Both the position numbers and the translations under genes were made by a program. A stretch of DNA of 25,701 bases from Clostridia bacterium (GTDB lineage Bacteria > Bacillota > Clostridia > Oscillospirales > UBA644): NCBI GenBank assembly GCA_014872655.1, contig WHHJ01000027.1, forward strand, positions 1 through 25,701, written 5' to 3'. This document shows positions 9,479 through 18,900 of this stretch, in pieces. The number at the start of each line of letters is the position of its first letter. Position 1 is the stretch's first letter. The notes under the pieces are model-generated. The model saw only the letters and a list, made by a program, of their open reading frames with translations. It was not told the origin of the DNA and did no database searches.

Positions 9479-9512
9479 TGCGCTCTGCCCTTCGGCAGAG
9501 CGCATCTTGACT
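9479..9512 (+). terminator. Intrinsic terminator after dapL
   Basis: A perfect 11-bp stem, TGCGCTCTGCC (9479-9489) with GGCAGAGCGCA (9494-9504), closes on a CTTC loop. It lies 24 nt after the dapL stop. The following T-tract is weak and interrupted (TCTTGACTTTT), and it overlaps the -35 box of the next promoter, so read-through is possible. Confidence 0.75.
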
Positions 9513-9535
9513 TTTAGAGGATAATATATTATACT
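9507..9535 (+). promoter_or_regulatory. Sigma-A-type promoter for the transglutaminase-like lipoprotein gene
   Basis: TTGACT (9507-9512) and TATACT (9530-9535) are separated by exactly 17 nt, giving one mismatch in each hexamer. The expected transcript start is near 9542, about 70-100 nt before the coding region. The -35 box sits in the tail of the preceding terminator, so transcription restarts directly after the dapL unit ends. Confidence 0.75.
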
Positions 9536-9640
9536 GAAGCAAAGTTGCGACAATTTGCCTAAGGCAGTCGGAACGCATGTAGGCGGGAGGACAACAGAAG
9601 AAGCCAGGTAGTGAAGAATGGATTTATGGGGTTGTTTTGT

Positions 9641-10768
9641 ATGAGAAAGAGAATTTTTGCGGCAGGGATGCTGATTGTTCTGGTTTTGTCCTTGTGCGCA
9701 TGCAGTCTTCCGGAGCAAGTTTCGGAGTGGATTTTTTCGGAACCCGAAAGGCTGACCGATGACCGGTCTGTTTATGAGATTTTGCAGGAGGGTGTACTGG
9801 ACAGCCAGGAACAAATCCCGTTTTTATCGGCGCATTCGGAGCAGGAGGTCACCGAGACCTATCGGTCCTTGCTCGACGATCATCCGGAATATTTTTGGGT
9901 TGCGGATTCTTATACGATTCATGTTTATGACGACGGGAGCGTTGCGTCTTTTTGCCCGGATTATGTGGTAGCGCCGGAAGAGATTTCCCAGATACAGACG
10001 CAAATCGATGCCCAGGTTTCGGCGTTAGTCTCTGAGGCTTCGGCATTGCCGGACGAATTTGAAAAAGCTTTGTTTTTACACGATTATCTGGTACAGACTG
10101 TAGAATATGACTCGGAGGCTTCGGATCATATTACCCAGCAGCAGCAAACGGAACAAGCTGCTGACGCCTCGTCCATTTACGGCGTTTTTATCAATCAAAA
10201 AGCTGTTTGCAGCGGGTATGCGAAAGCCTATCAATATTTGTTGACCCAGGTCGGAATCGAGAGTGTTTATGTGCTGGGGCAGGGGATTTCCGAGAAGGGA
10301 ACAGAAGAACATATTTGGAATATCGTGTATTTAGAAGGCAACCCATACCATATTGACGTGACGTGGGACGATCCGGTTTTTGAAGACGGAGAGTCGGACG
10401 ATTATGTATATCATGATTATTTTGGACTCACTACCGAACAAATTTTGCGGGATCATACGATCACGGACGGACAGGATTTGCCGGTTTGCGAGGCTGAAGC
10501 ATGCAATTATTTTGTCCGGAAAGGGTTGTATTTAGAATCCTATCAGTTTGAGACGGTCAGACAGATCATTGAAACCGCCGTTGCGCAGCAGGCGGAGGTT
10601 GCAGAAGTTTGTTTTGCCTCACAGGCTGAACAGCAAAAAGCAATCACGCAGTTGATCGAGGAGGGCCGCCTTTTTGATATCCCGATCATTGATGACCTGT
10701 TCCCGGAAGGGATGTTTTATACCACGGCAGAGACTCCTTTTCGGATTACATTCTACTTGACTGATTAA
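9641..10768 (+). CDS. Lipoprotein with transglutaminase-like domain
   Basis: The N-terminus MRKRIFAAGMLIVLVLSL followed by CAC-S is a lipoprotein signal peptide with the lipid-anchored residue at Cys21, so the protein is probably tethered outside the membrane. The C-terminal half carries a transglutaminase/cysteine-protease-like fold: Cys190 in KAVCSGYAKAYQYLL, His224 in EEHIWNIVYL and Asp239 in YHIDVTWDDP form the expected Cys-His-Asp triad. A preceding segment, HPEYFWVADSYTIHVYDDG, often precedes this domain in clostridial proteins. The substrate is unknown; peptide hydrolysis or cross-linking at the cell surface is possible. ATG 9641 starts directly with the signal peptide. An in-frame GTG at 9611 would add MKNGFMGLFC. 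Neither has a strong Shine-Dalgarno. The gene is monocistronic, with its own promoter and terminator. Confidence 0.85.
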   Translation: MRKRIFAAGMLIVLVLSLCACSLPEQVSEWIFSEPERLTDDRSVYEILQEGVLDSQEQIPFLSAHSEQEVTETYRSLLDDHPEYFWVADSYTIHVYDDGSVASFCPDYVVAPEEISQIQTQIDAQVSALVSEASALPDEFEKALFLHDYLVQTVEYDSEASDHITQQQQTEQAADASSIYGVFINQKAVCSGYAKAYQYLLTQVGIESVYVLGQGISEKGTEEHIWNIVYLEGNPYHIDVTWDDPVFEDGESDDYVYHDYFGLTTEQILRDHTITDGQDLPVCEAEACNYFVRKGLYLESYQFETVRQIIETAVAQQAEVAEVCFASQAEQQKAITQLIEEGRLFDIPIIDDLFPEGMFYTTAETPFRITFYLTD

Positions 10769-10800
10769 TGGAATGGCGGAAAAAATAAAGCGTATAGAAA

Positions 10801-10836
10801 AAAGTCCCGGTATGCTGTTGCATGCCGGGACTTTTT
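10801..10836. terminator. Bidirectional intrinsic terminator between convergent genes
   Basis: A 15-bp stem, AAAGTCCCGGTATGC (10801-10815) with GCATGCCGGGACTTT (10820-10834), has one U-G pair and a TGTT loop. On the plus strand it ends in TTTTT. On the minus strand the A-run at 10798-10803 gives a T-run. It can therefore end both the lipoprotein gene and the oppositely oriented NadE-like gene. Confidence 0.9.
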
Positions 10837-10870
10837 AGATGTCTGTTAAAAATGCAGAGTGGAAAAGGTT

Positions 10871-12391
10871 TTAAATCAAATCATAATCGATATCTGCCGG
10901 GAAATAAGGCAGTTTGAACCCGATCAGGTTCGCACCTTCATAAACGGTCGAGCGCTTGGCTTGATTTTGTTTATATTGCCTCAAGAACCGATCCAGAGCT
11001 TCGACGATTTCATCTTCGTCCAGTTCCTCAAATACGGCCAGACAGTAATTTTTGATATCGCTGTAGGATGTGTGCCGTTTGGCAAAGAAAAACAAAGCAA
11101 AGTCGATCAGGTCTTCAGCATTTTCCTGAATGCGGCCGGCAGAAGCTTCTGCGATTGCGGTCAGGGCTGATTTAGCCTGCGGATATTTTTCGGCCTGCAA
11201 CTTAAGTTGTTCATTTAAAACGGTTTTAGGTACCGAGGCGTTCACGTTATAATCTCGTGCAAAAATGCCGCCGAACACGGTCGAGCCCAATGCAATATCC
11301 GTCAAATCTGCCGAGCCGACAAGCAGTGCGTCGTGTTGCTGTGCAAGGTCTTGCAGAATTTGTGTGTGCAGCCGCTGCATGCAGCCTTCGGCCGTTTGCT
11401 GGGAGGCTTGTTGCATATCTGCAGTGTACAGGATCGCGTCCAGCGCGCGGATCGGATTGATGGACAGATGTGTTACACCCAGCGCTTCGGCCAGCTCTTT
11501 ATTCTGGACTGCGGCAGACTCCGAATCGCTAATACAAACCGCAAAGATCTGCTTCGGATCCAATTCACACATTTTCATGGCTTGTACGGAAACCAACAGC
11601 GCGACCGCGCTGGAGGCCTGTCCGTCTAACTCGAGAACCAAATGTTGCTTTTGGCTGCCTTGAATCCGTGTGTACAGAGCCTGAACCTGCAATAAAAATA
11701 ATTCGTTGAGATATCTAGTCGGTTCATTTTTTCCATAGTAAGGAAACCGTTCTTCGCCGCGGTTGGGACGGGTATAGATCAAGCCGGTCTGCTGTTCGGA
11801 ATCTGCTTTTGCGGCAATCTCCTCCGGGGCTTCCTGCCCTTTAAAATCCACGATAATTCCGCGGTTGAAAATGCCGGCAAAGCCTTTATAAACGTTGTCG
11901 GCGCTGCTTTCGCCAAAGCCTTGGTTTGCCACGGCGATCACGCATTTGCGGGTTTTAGAAGATTCTGCGCAAAATTCAATAATATCGTTTTGAATGCACG
12001 GATATCCGGCCATTGCTGTGGGCAGAAGCAGGATATCTCCGCCGTTCTCATCTCCCGACTCGGCAACAATGATTTTTTTGCCGTCTATAGTTGTGCTTCC
12101 TTTTTGAATCAGGTCGCCGTCTCGAATAATGATATTTTCATATCCGGCAACGGCCGTAACGATACATTTGTGCTCGTTTTCGGAATACTCGCACAGACAG
12201 TCCAGCGCTTCGTTGGTTTCGTTGGCAAAGGATTGGAAATGAACCAGGTCGCTGCAGCTTACCCCCGTCAGACAATAAGCGGGGAACAGATAAATATCCG
12301 CTTCATTCTTTTGCATAATTTCAATCATTTTTTCGGCATTTTGCATGGGTTTTGCCACTTTTGTCACAAAGACGGACGCATATATTTTCAT
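10871..12391 (-). CDS. NadE-like protein, glutamine-dependent NAD synthetase homologue with degenerate active sites
   Basis: The 506-residue product keeps the architecture of glutamine-dependent NAD synthetase: a nitrilase-like N-terminal domain (about 1-220) and an ATP-pyrophosphatase C-terminal domain (about 225-506). Recognisable family segments are ANQGFGESSADNVYKG (155-170), YNVNASVPKT (381-390) and the helical tail after AEDLIDFALFFF. The catalytic signatures look eroded. The nitrilase Glu in FPELCLTG reads FPAYCLTG (Ala38). The segment that normally carries the catalytic Cys (ICEDLW) is shortened to VAESGDENGGD. The PP-loop SGGxDS reads DGQASS (256-261). Full NadE of this type is about 640 residues, so ~130 are missing. 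It probably cannot make NAD from glutamine. A regulatory, binding or altered role is possible. AAAAGGAGA at 12398-12406 gives a strong ribosome site, and a consensus promoter lies upstream. Confidence 0.8.
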   Translation of the reverse strand: MKIYASVFVTKVAKPMQNAEKMIEIMQKNEADIYLFPAYCLTGVSCSDLVHFQSFANETNEALDCLCEYSENEHKCIVTAVAGYENIIIRDGDLIQKGSTTIDGKKIIVAESGDENGGDILLLPTAMAGYPCIQNDIIEFCAESSKTRKCVIAVANQGFGESSADNVYKGFAGIFNRGIIVDFKGQEAPEEIAAKADSEQQTGLIYTRPNRGEERFPYYGKNEPTRYLNELFLLQVQALYTRIQGSQKQHLVLELDGQASSAVALLVSVQAMKMCELDPKQIFAVCISDSESAAVQNKELAEALGVTHLSINPIRALDAILYTADMQQASQQTAEGCMQRLHTQILQDLAQQHDALLVGSADLTDIALGSTVFGGIFARDYNVNASVPKTVLNEQLKLQAEKYPQAKSALTAIAEASAGRIQENAEDLIDFALFFFAKRHTSYSDIKNYCLAVFEELDEDEIVEALDRFLRQYKQNQAKRSTVYEGANLIGFKLPYFPADIDYDLI

Positions 12392-12421
12392 ATAAAATCT
12401 CCTTTTATTTCATGTTTTTTT

Positions 12422-12450
12422 ATTCTATCATTTATTCGGCGGATTGTCAA
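12422..12450 (-). promoter_or_regulatory. Sigma-A-type promoter for the NadE-like gene, inside the 3' end of addA
   Basis: Read on the minus strand, TTGACA (12450-12445), 17 nt, then TAGAAT (12427-12422). The -35 is a perfect hexamer and the -10 has one mismatch. The -35 and spacer lie in the last codons of addA. The transcript would start near 12415, about 25 nt before the NadE-like ATG, leaving just room for its ribosome site. Confidence 0.75.
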
Positions 12451-15400
12451 GGTCGATCGCGCGCTGTAGCCAGAAAGACCATAAAAACATTTTTCGGACC
12501 GGTTTTTCAAAGGTCTTTTCAACAGCCAGCCGATAGTATTCCAACTGTTTATGGTATCGTTCGCGCAGCTGCTCTTCGGTGGCTCGATCGGTTTTATAAT
12601 CGATCAATTCGTACCCGTCGTCCCATTCGCATAACGCATCAATGGCCCCCTGTAGAAAAATTTCTGCATGTGCATCGGTCACAGTCGCATCGTAATAACT
12701 TGCCGGAACACGCACCAAAAACGGTTCCTCGCGTAAAACGCGGTGTGCCTTTTGCATGTGCGCAAATAAATCGCTGTTTTGGAATGTCCGGATTCGGTCG
12801 AACGGCAGAACGTTTTTTTGTTCCTCCGTTAAGATTCCTTCTTCTACCAGATGCTGCGCTTGTTCTTCGGGGTCTTGGCTTAAGTCGGCGTAGGCCATAA
12901 ATCGATGCACGGCCGTTCCTCTCTGTGCGCCCGAAAGTTCCTGGGTGCGCAGAAATGCCGGAACTAAGGTCGATGTCTCTGCCGGAATCAGCTGCAAACT
13001 TTCCGGTTGTTCCGGCAGACCCTTGGCCAACTCGGTGACCGAAATCTTTGCCGGAATGTGGTTGCGCGTTTGGGGTCGGAACTGAAATCTACGGTCCAGT
13101 TCTTGCTCGGATACCAAAAAATCTCCCGAAGGCTGCGCCTGTTCTCTTTCCGAAACAGTGTTTTCGGTTTCGGCTAAAATGCTTGCTTCGTCTTTGATGT
13201 CAATCGTAATAGGCAGCGCTTCCTGAGCGGGGTATGGGCCCGGTACACACAGGGCGCCCGCCGACGGATGGTGTGCGAGCGGGGTAAGCACATAAGACAA
13301 AAAACTTTTACAGCCGAGAACCTGGGCATGAAATGCTTTATACACGACCCGACCGGCTTTGTTCGGACGGAACGGGTAACAGCCCCAGGCGTCTTCTTCA
13401 AATCCGCTTTCGCGTTTTTTTCGCGAGATCGTTCCAAACAGAATCAGTTTTTCTTTGGCTCGGGTAAATGCCACATACATCAGTCGTAACGCTTCGGCGC
13501 ATTCGGTGCGCTGTTGTTTGAACTGAATCAGGTCAAACATAAACGAGTTGTATTTACAAAAGAGTTTTTCGTCATATAAAGTGGTTGCAATTCCCAGTAC
13601 GGAATCGGTGACTAAATCTTTGACCTCTTTTTTCCCCCCGTGGCGTTTTTGCAGCGGAGCTTCCAAAAACGGGATCATACAAACTGGAAATTCCAGCCCT
13701 TTGGATGCGTGCATGGTCATGATCTTAACAAATTCGCCCTGCGGTGCCGCGCCTTCGCTTTCTGTTTTTTCTTCCTTTGCTCGGTCGGCAAATTCCAAAA
13801 AGCGGTGCAGGCTTCGGTCTAATTTCTGCTCGTATTGCAGTACAAATGTGTAAAATTGCATCAGGGCGTTCCGGCGCAGTGTGCCGGCAGAAAGGCAGGA
13901 AATTTTATCCAAATATTGATGGATTTGATAACTCTGCCACACCACGGTATGCAGCGGCATATTTTGCACCATGAGGCGGAATTTTTTGATGGTTTCTAAA
14001 AAAGATTGAATTTGGTTTTGAGATTCTAACTGGTCTGCCGCGCCTATGAATTCATTCAGGGCTGTGTACAGATTGGTTTGGGGATTTTGGGCTTTGATTT
14101 GGGCAAGAATCTGTTCGCTGATGGCAAACATCCGGCCGGTTAACGTTTTAAACAGCGCTATTTCGTCGTACGGATTATCCAGTACGCGCAAAAAGGCCAG
14201 AATACTGCACACATCGGTCGTGTCCAAAAAGGAACTGCCGCTTTTGGCGTAAGCGGGAATCCCGGCCTGTGTCAAAGCTGTTTCAATCGTTTCCGCCGCG
14301 GGGTTGGTGCGGACCAGAATCGCGATATCCGACGGACGCAGCGAACGGGAAGATCCGTCTTTTTCGGTGACGGTTTCCTGTTCGAGCAGACTTTGGACTT
14401 TTTGAGTCAGCCGTTTCAGCTGATTTTGTTTATTGGCCGCAAGATAAGTGGCGGCTGTACTTTCCGCTTCGTAAAAACAAATTTCCACATCGTTTTCGTT
14501 CGGATTTTTTCGCGGTGGGTATAGGCCCCCGAATGCAAGCGATTCTGACTGGTTGTAGTCTACTCCACCGACAGGCTCGCTCATCAGCCGTTCGAAGATA
14601 AAATTTGAAAAATCCAAAATGCCTTGTCGGCTGCGGTAATTGGTTTGGAGTACGATGGGGAAGAATTCTTTTTTTCTTTTTGTAAAAATGTCAGGGTTGG
14701 AGCCGCGAAAGGCATAAATGCACTGCTTGCTGTCGCCGACAATAAACAAATTTTGATTGCTGATAGATTCAAAAAGCAGGTTTTGCATGTCGTTGACGTC
14801 CTGACATTCGTCGATCATGATCTCGTCATAGTCGGCGCGCAGTTGTTCGGCCGTCTCGGTGCAGGTGTATGTATGGGTTTTGTAATCGTAGTCTTTGACC
14901 AACAGCTGCAGTGCCAAATGTGAAATCTCATCAAAGGTGTAGGCGTTTTGCCGTCTCATTTCCTGCTGCAGCCGTTCTCTCATTTTTTGTACTATGTCAA
15001 AGATGGCGCGCACAGGAGCCTTCAGTTGGTCAAGCTGGCTGCGAACGGCGGTTTGCGAAAATTGATAGATTTCACGCTCAAAAAGCGATTTCAGTAAATT
15101 GTGAATGGTTTTAAAGGTGAGTTCGTTTTGCGAAGGTTTTGAGAGCCGAACAGAAGAGGACTGTAGATAATTCTTCATTTCCCGGCACATGTTGTCCCAT
15201 TCTCTGTTTTGACAGTAAAGAGAAACTTTTTTGAATAGATCATATCGTAGTTCGGCTGTTTTTTGTCCGGCTTCAGATAAAGAAAGATGGTCCAGTATGG
15301 ATGTAAAAATCGGCTCGATATCCGTCAGGTAAATCTGTGTTTCTTCGCAGGCTTGCCGGATCCAGGGCTCCGGATCGTTATAGGTGGATAAGATATATTC

Positions 15401-15970
15401 CATCCATTGCTGCGGAAACGCCGCCGCATTGGCCGCCCGATAGGCTTGCCGGATACAGAGGTTCAACGTTTCGTTTTCTCCGTCTCCGCCCAGCAGACGG
15501 TCCAGCTGTGCAAAATCCTCGTCCATATCGCGGTATTTTTCTTCTAAAATGTCGGCCAGTACGGTCGATTCGGCCAGTTCCCGCTCTACAGCGTCCATCA
15601 TGGTGTAGTTTGGAGCCACACCCAGTTTTTCAAAGTGGTCTTTGATCAGTTTCCCTAAAAAACTGTCAATGGTACAAATCTGAGCTGAATATGCTTTCAG
15701 AACTTGTTTTTTGAGCCGTTCCGTGGGATTCTCGCGTGCAGCGGCATCCAATTCCCTTGCAATGCGCGCCCGCATTTCTCCGGCGGCGGCTTTGGTAAAG
15801 GTGACAATCAGCAGTCGGTCGATATCTCCGCCGTCTAAAACGTAGCGGCAAACCCTTTTGGAGAGCACGGCGGTTTTTCCGCTGCCGGCGGCGGCGGATA
15901 CAATGATATTTTTTCCTGATTCGTCCCGTGCCCGGATCTGATCGGGGGATAAACGGATTTCTTTACTCAT
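12428..15970 (-). CDS. addA: ATP-dependent helicase/nuclease subunit A
   Basis: AddA is the helicase and one of the two nucleases of AddAB, which resects double-strand breaks for RecA-dependent repair. The 1180-residue product shows UvrD-type superfamily 1 motifs in order: Walker A AAAGSGKT (26-33), the DExx box in IMIDECQDVNDMQNLLF, VGDSKQCIYAFRGSNPDIF, LQTNYRSRQGIL, KIMTMHASKGLEFPV and RLMYVAFTRAKEKL. Near the C-terminus, GAIDALCEWDDGYELIDYKTDR is the PD-(D/E)XK nuclease core. The ATG at 15970 overlaps the addB stop by 4 nt and follows a GGAGGA site, so the pair is translationally coupled. Length is slightly below the common ~1230 residues, without a missing motif. Confidence 0.97.
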   Translation of the reverse strand: MSKEIRLSPDQIRARDESGKNIIVSAAAGSGKTAVLSKRVCRYVLDGGDIDRLLIVTFTKAAAGEMRARIARELDAAARENPTERLKKQVLKAYSAQICTIDSFLGKLIKDHFEKLGVAPNYTMMDAVERELAESTVLADILEEKYRDMDEDFAQLDRLLGGDGENETLNLCIRQAYRAANAAAFPQQWMEYILSTYNDPEPWIRQACEETQIYLTDIEPIFTSILDHLSLSEAGQKTAELRYDLFKKVSLYCQNREWDNMCREMKNYLQSSSVRLSKPSQNELTFKTIHNLLKSLFEREIYQFSQTAVRSQLDQLKAPVRAIFDIVQKMRERLQQEMRRQNAYTFDEISHLALQLLVKDYDYKTHTYTCTETAEQLRADYDEIMIDECQDVNDMQNLLFESISNQNLFIVGDSKQCIYAFRGSNPDIFTKRKKEFFPIVLQTNYRSRQGILDFSNFIFERLMSEPVGGVDYNQSESLAFGGLYPPRKNPNENDVEICFYEAESTAATYLAANKQNQLKRLTQKVQSLLEQETVTEKDGSSRSLRPSDIAILVRTNPAAETIETALTQAGIPAYAKSGSSFLDTTDVCSILAFLRVLDNPYDEIALFKTLTGRMFAISEQILAQIKAQNPQTNLYTALNEFIGAADQLESQNQIQSFLETIKKFRLMVQNMPLHTVVWQSYQIHQYLDKISCLSAGTLRRNALMQFYTFVLQYEQKLDRSLHRFLEFADRAKEEKTESEGAAPQGEFVKIMTMHASKGLEFPVCMIPFLEAPLQKRHGGKKEVKDLVTDSVLGIATTLYDEKLFCKYNSFMFDLIQFKQQRTECAEALRLMYVAFTRAKEKLILFGTISRKKRESGFEEDAWGCYPFRPNKAGRVVYKAFHAQVLGCKSFLSYVLTPLAHHPSAGALCVPGPYPAQEALPITIDIKDEASILAETENTVSEREQAQPSGDFLVSEQELDRRFQFRPQTRNHIPAKISVTELAKGLPEQPESLQLIPAETSTLVPAFLRTQELSGAQRGTAVHRFMAYADLSQDPEEQAQHLVEEGILTEEQKNVLPFDRIRTFQNSDLFAHMQKAHRVLREEPFLVRVPASYYDATVTDAHAEIFLQGAIDALCEWDDGYELIDYKTDRATEEQLRERYHKQLEYYRLAVEKTFEKPVRKMFLWSFWLQRAIDLDNPPNK

Positions 15971-18900
15971 AGCGGTTCCTCCGATTTCTTGTCACCGACA
16001 GTGTCTTCGGCTTGTTGTGCAGGAGTATGGGCTGTTTCGCAGACGTCTTTGATCATGCAATATTCGCAGCCGGTTTTGTTGGCTCCGAATTTTTGAGGAG
16101 CTTTTGCTAGATCTCCTTGATAGATCCGTGTGCCCATTTGCTGTAACAGTTCTTCGATCCGGGCAAATAATGCCGAAAATTCCTCACAGGATGCCAGTTG
16201 GATTTTTTCCGGAATATACTGTGATCGAACGCCTTTGTTTTCAACAATCAGTTGGGAATCCATTTTTTTGAGAATTTCGGGATCGCCCAGAAGCATACCG
16301 GATCGTGTTCCGACATTTTGCTGTGCTTGCTTTTCTAATTGCTCGTGGTTTTGTTCTGCTAAAAGTGCCAAGTCTTTGCCTTTTAACACCAACGGCTTTG
16401 GATTTGCGCCCAGATACAGCACGCCTCCCGGCTGTGCGGAAATGCCCTGATGTTGGTAATAGGCGCAAAGGATATACAGATAAAGCATCATCTGCATATC
16501 AATTCCGTTTTGAATATCTTCGGCACGAAATTGTTTGGATCCGCTTTTATAGTCGACAACGCGGATGTAGACCGTTCCGTTTTGTTCGTACAAGTCCACG
16601 CGGTCCACAGACCCTCTGACCAGAATCTTTCCGCCGCTGCATACTAAAACAAGCGGATCGATATCCTTGCCTATTTTTAATTCGAAATACCGCGGCGCAA
16701 ATTCGGACTGAGACAACTCATTACGGAAAATTTTCAGCAGTCGCTGCATTTTTTCTGCCAGGTTTTCCGTATATCGAACAAACCCAGCACTGCGCACTTC
16801 TTCCGGATAAATATCCCGAATATAATGCTGGATGTATTCAGACGCGTACTGCATCAGCGTTTCGTCGTCCATGTTTAGCTGTCCATGTTCCGAAAAAATG
16901 CGTTCCAAAACAAAGTGGATCAGATTGCCTGTATTCAGTGCAGACAGCGAGGCGCTTTGGGGTTTGCGAATTTTTAATCCGTTTTGAATGAAAAACGCGT
17001 AAGGGCACTTAAAGAACAGGTCCGAGGACGTAGCCGAAACAGAAAGCGTTTGACTGTACAAATCGCTTGCTTGCTGCGGCTGCAGCCGGGCGTGTTCGCC
17101 TTGAATGGGTTCCGACTTTAGTTGTTCGGACTGTTCCGAAAAATAGAGGAGCAGTTGCGGATATTTTTCTTTTTGTGCCAGTAAAAACGAGACGCTGGGA
17201 ACCTGGAGTCGGCTGTTGATACGCTGCGGATGATTGGAGTCCGGCGGTCCGGATAATTCATTGTGCGGAAAAATCTCCTGTGCGCTCAGAAAGGCTGCCG
17301 ACGGCGCCTTTTCGCCTCCGGCAATGGCGGGATAAGACAAAAAAACCTGTTGGGTGGCGGCTGTCAAAACAAAGTAGGCCACAAACTGTTCGTACAAAAA
17401 CGTTTCATACGGTTCTCTGCGGAACGCAATGCCCAGTTGTTCCAGCAGTTGCCGGTCGGACTCTTTGAGTAATCCGGAATCGGTGGGGGCTGCCGGGAAA
17501 TCGCCCTCCGTCAGCCCAAAAACAAAAACGTATGGATGTCCCAAAAGCGGGATGGTGTCGGCGTTTCCAACCAGTACAGCGTCGATTGAGGTGGGCAGAA
17601 TGCCGATGTCGTACCCGTCTAAAACGGCAAAGAATTGGTCGGCAAATTGTGAAAACGGCAGTTTGTCTTCTCCGCAGGCCGATACAAACTTGTCCAGTGC
17701 TTCGATCAGCATGCTGTAAACCTGAAGGTTTTCTTCGTATAAGTCTCGGCGTTGGTATTGCAAATAGATTTGTTGCTGTGATTGGAGGATCTGCTCCATT
17801 CCGATGTGTTCAAAAATATGAAAAATACGGGTGCAAAACTCGGTGACTGTTACATGTAAAGAAGGCTGTGAAAGCATTTGTACCAGCGTAACAATCTGTT
17901 GTCTGACCTGGTTGATGCGCTGTAATTTTTCGGTGTCTTGTTCCCGAACCCGGTTTTGCGCCAACCCGTGCACGCTGCGCACAAACGGACGGGTAAATGC
18001 GGCAAAATCGATCTGCCACATTTCGGTATATTCTTCAAATTCCGCAATATCCTCTTCGGGGCAGCCGGGGACAAAGCCGGTCTTTACCAAATCCAAAACA
18101 TCCTGTCTGCGCCAATTGTTTTTGACGCAGGAAAACAGAGCGTATAAAAATTTTACCGCCGGTTTTTGCCGCAGTGCGGTTTTTTTATGCCGAAACAGCG
18201 GAATGCCGTATTCGGAAAAAACGGTATCCAGATAGGCATCGTATGAATCGGTATTTCTTGTTGTCAACGCAAAATCCGAAAACGTGCAGCCTTCGTCCCG
18301 AACCATTTGCAAAATCCGGCACGCGATCGCGTCGATCTCATCCGCAATGTCACTGGCCCGATAAAAGTGTACCACCTCGTCAGCTGCGTTCGGGTAAGGT
18401 AGGACCGGGTGGTGAAAAAGGGATTGTTCCAGATAATCCAATGCGGCCGGGGATTCTGTTTGGGGCTGAGGCGTGTATTCGGTCTGGGTTTGGATGCCGT
18501 ATCTTTCTGCAAAAGTCAGTAATTTGTGATGAGTTGCCCGTATGGGTGAAAAATGGTCTAACTGCTTGCCGGGACCGGGGCAGGCCAGCCCGATGGTGAT
18601 CGATGCTCCCGCCAGGCACAGTCCTTCGACGGCGGTTTGTTCCGCGGCGTTGAGTACTTTAAAAAAATCAATAAAAATCTGTTTTTCGGCAAAGCGCGGT
18701 TCTTTTTGTATCTGTTGTGCAAACAGATACAGCTTGTCCGCCGGATCGTACAGTTCTGTTCCTAGCAGCGCTTCATAGGCGCCGTAAATCAGCGCCAGAT
18801 CGTTGAGTTTGGGATTCTTTCCCTCGGTTTGTAGTAACTGTTCGGAGGTAATTCCGTAAAGTTTTAGTTCATCAATCTGTTGCCGGAGTGCCGAAATAAA

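Noticed and set aside
9542..9610. Possible known riboswitch (cyclic di-GMP, cobalamin or glutamine type) before the lipoprotein gene
   Set aside because: Short matches such as GAAGCCAGG and GGAACGC occur, but the conserved cores of these classes are not present in the right order.
8957..9814. 285-codon minus-strand open frame over the end of dapL and the start of the lipoprotein gene
   Set aside because: It runs antisense through dapL, the terminator and the promoter, has no ribosome site, and its translation looks like no protein family. It is a shadow frame.
12352..12900. 182-codon plus-strand open frame antisense to addA and the NadE-like gene
   Set aside because: It covers the 3' end of addA, the promoter and the start of the NadE-like gene on the opposite strand; low-complexity Arg/Pro-rich translation and no ribosome site.
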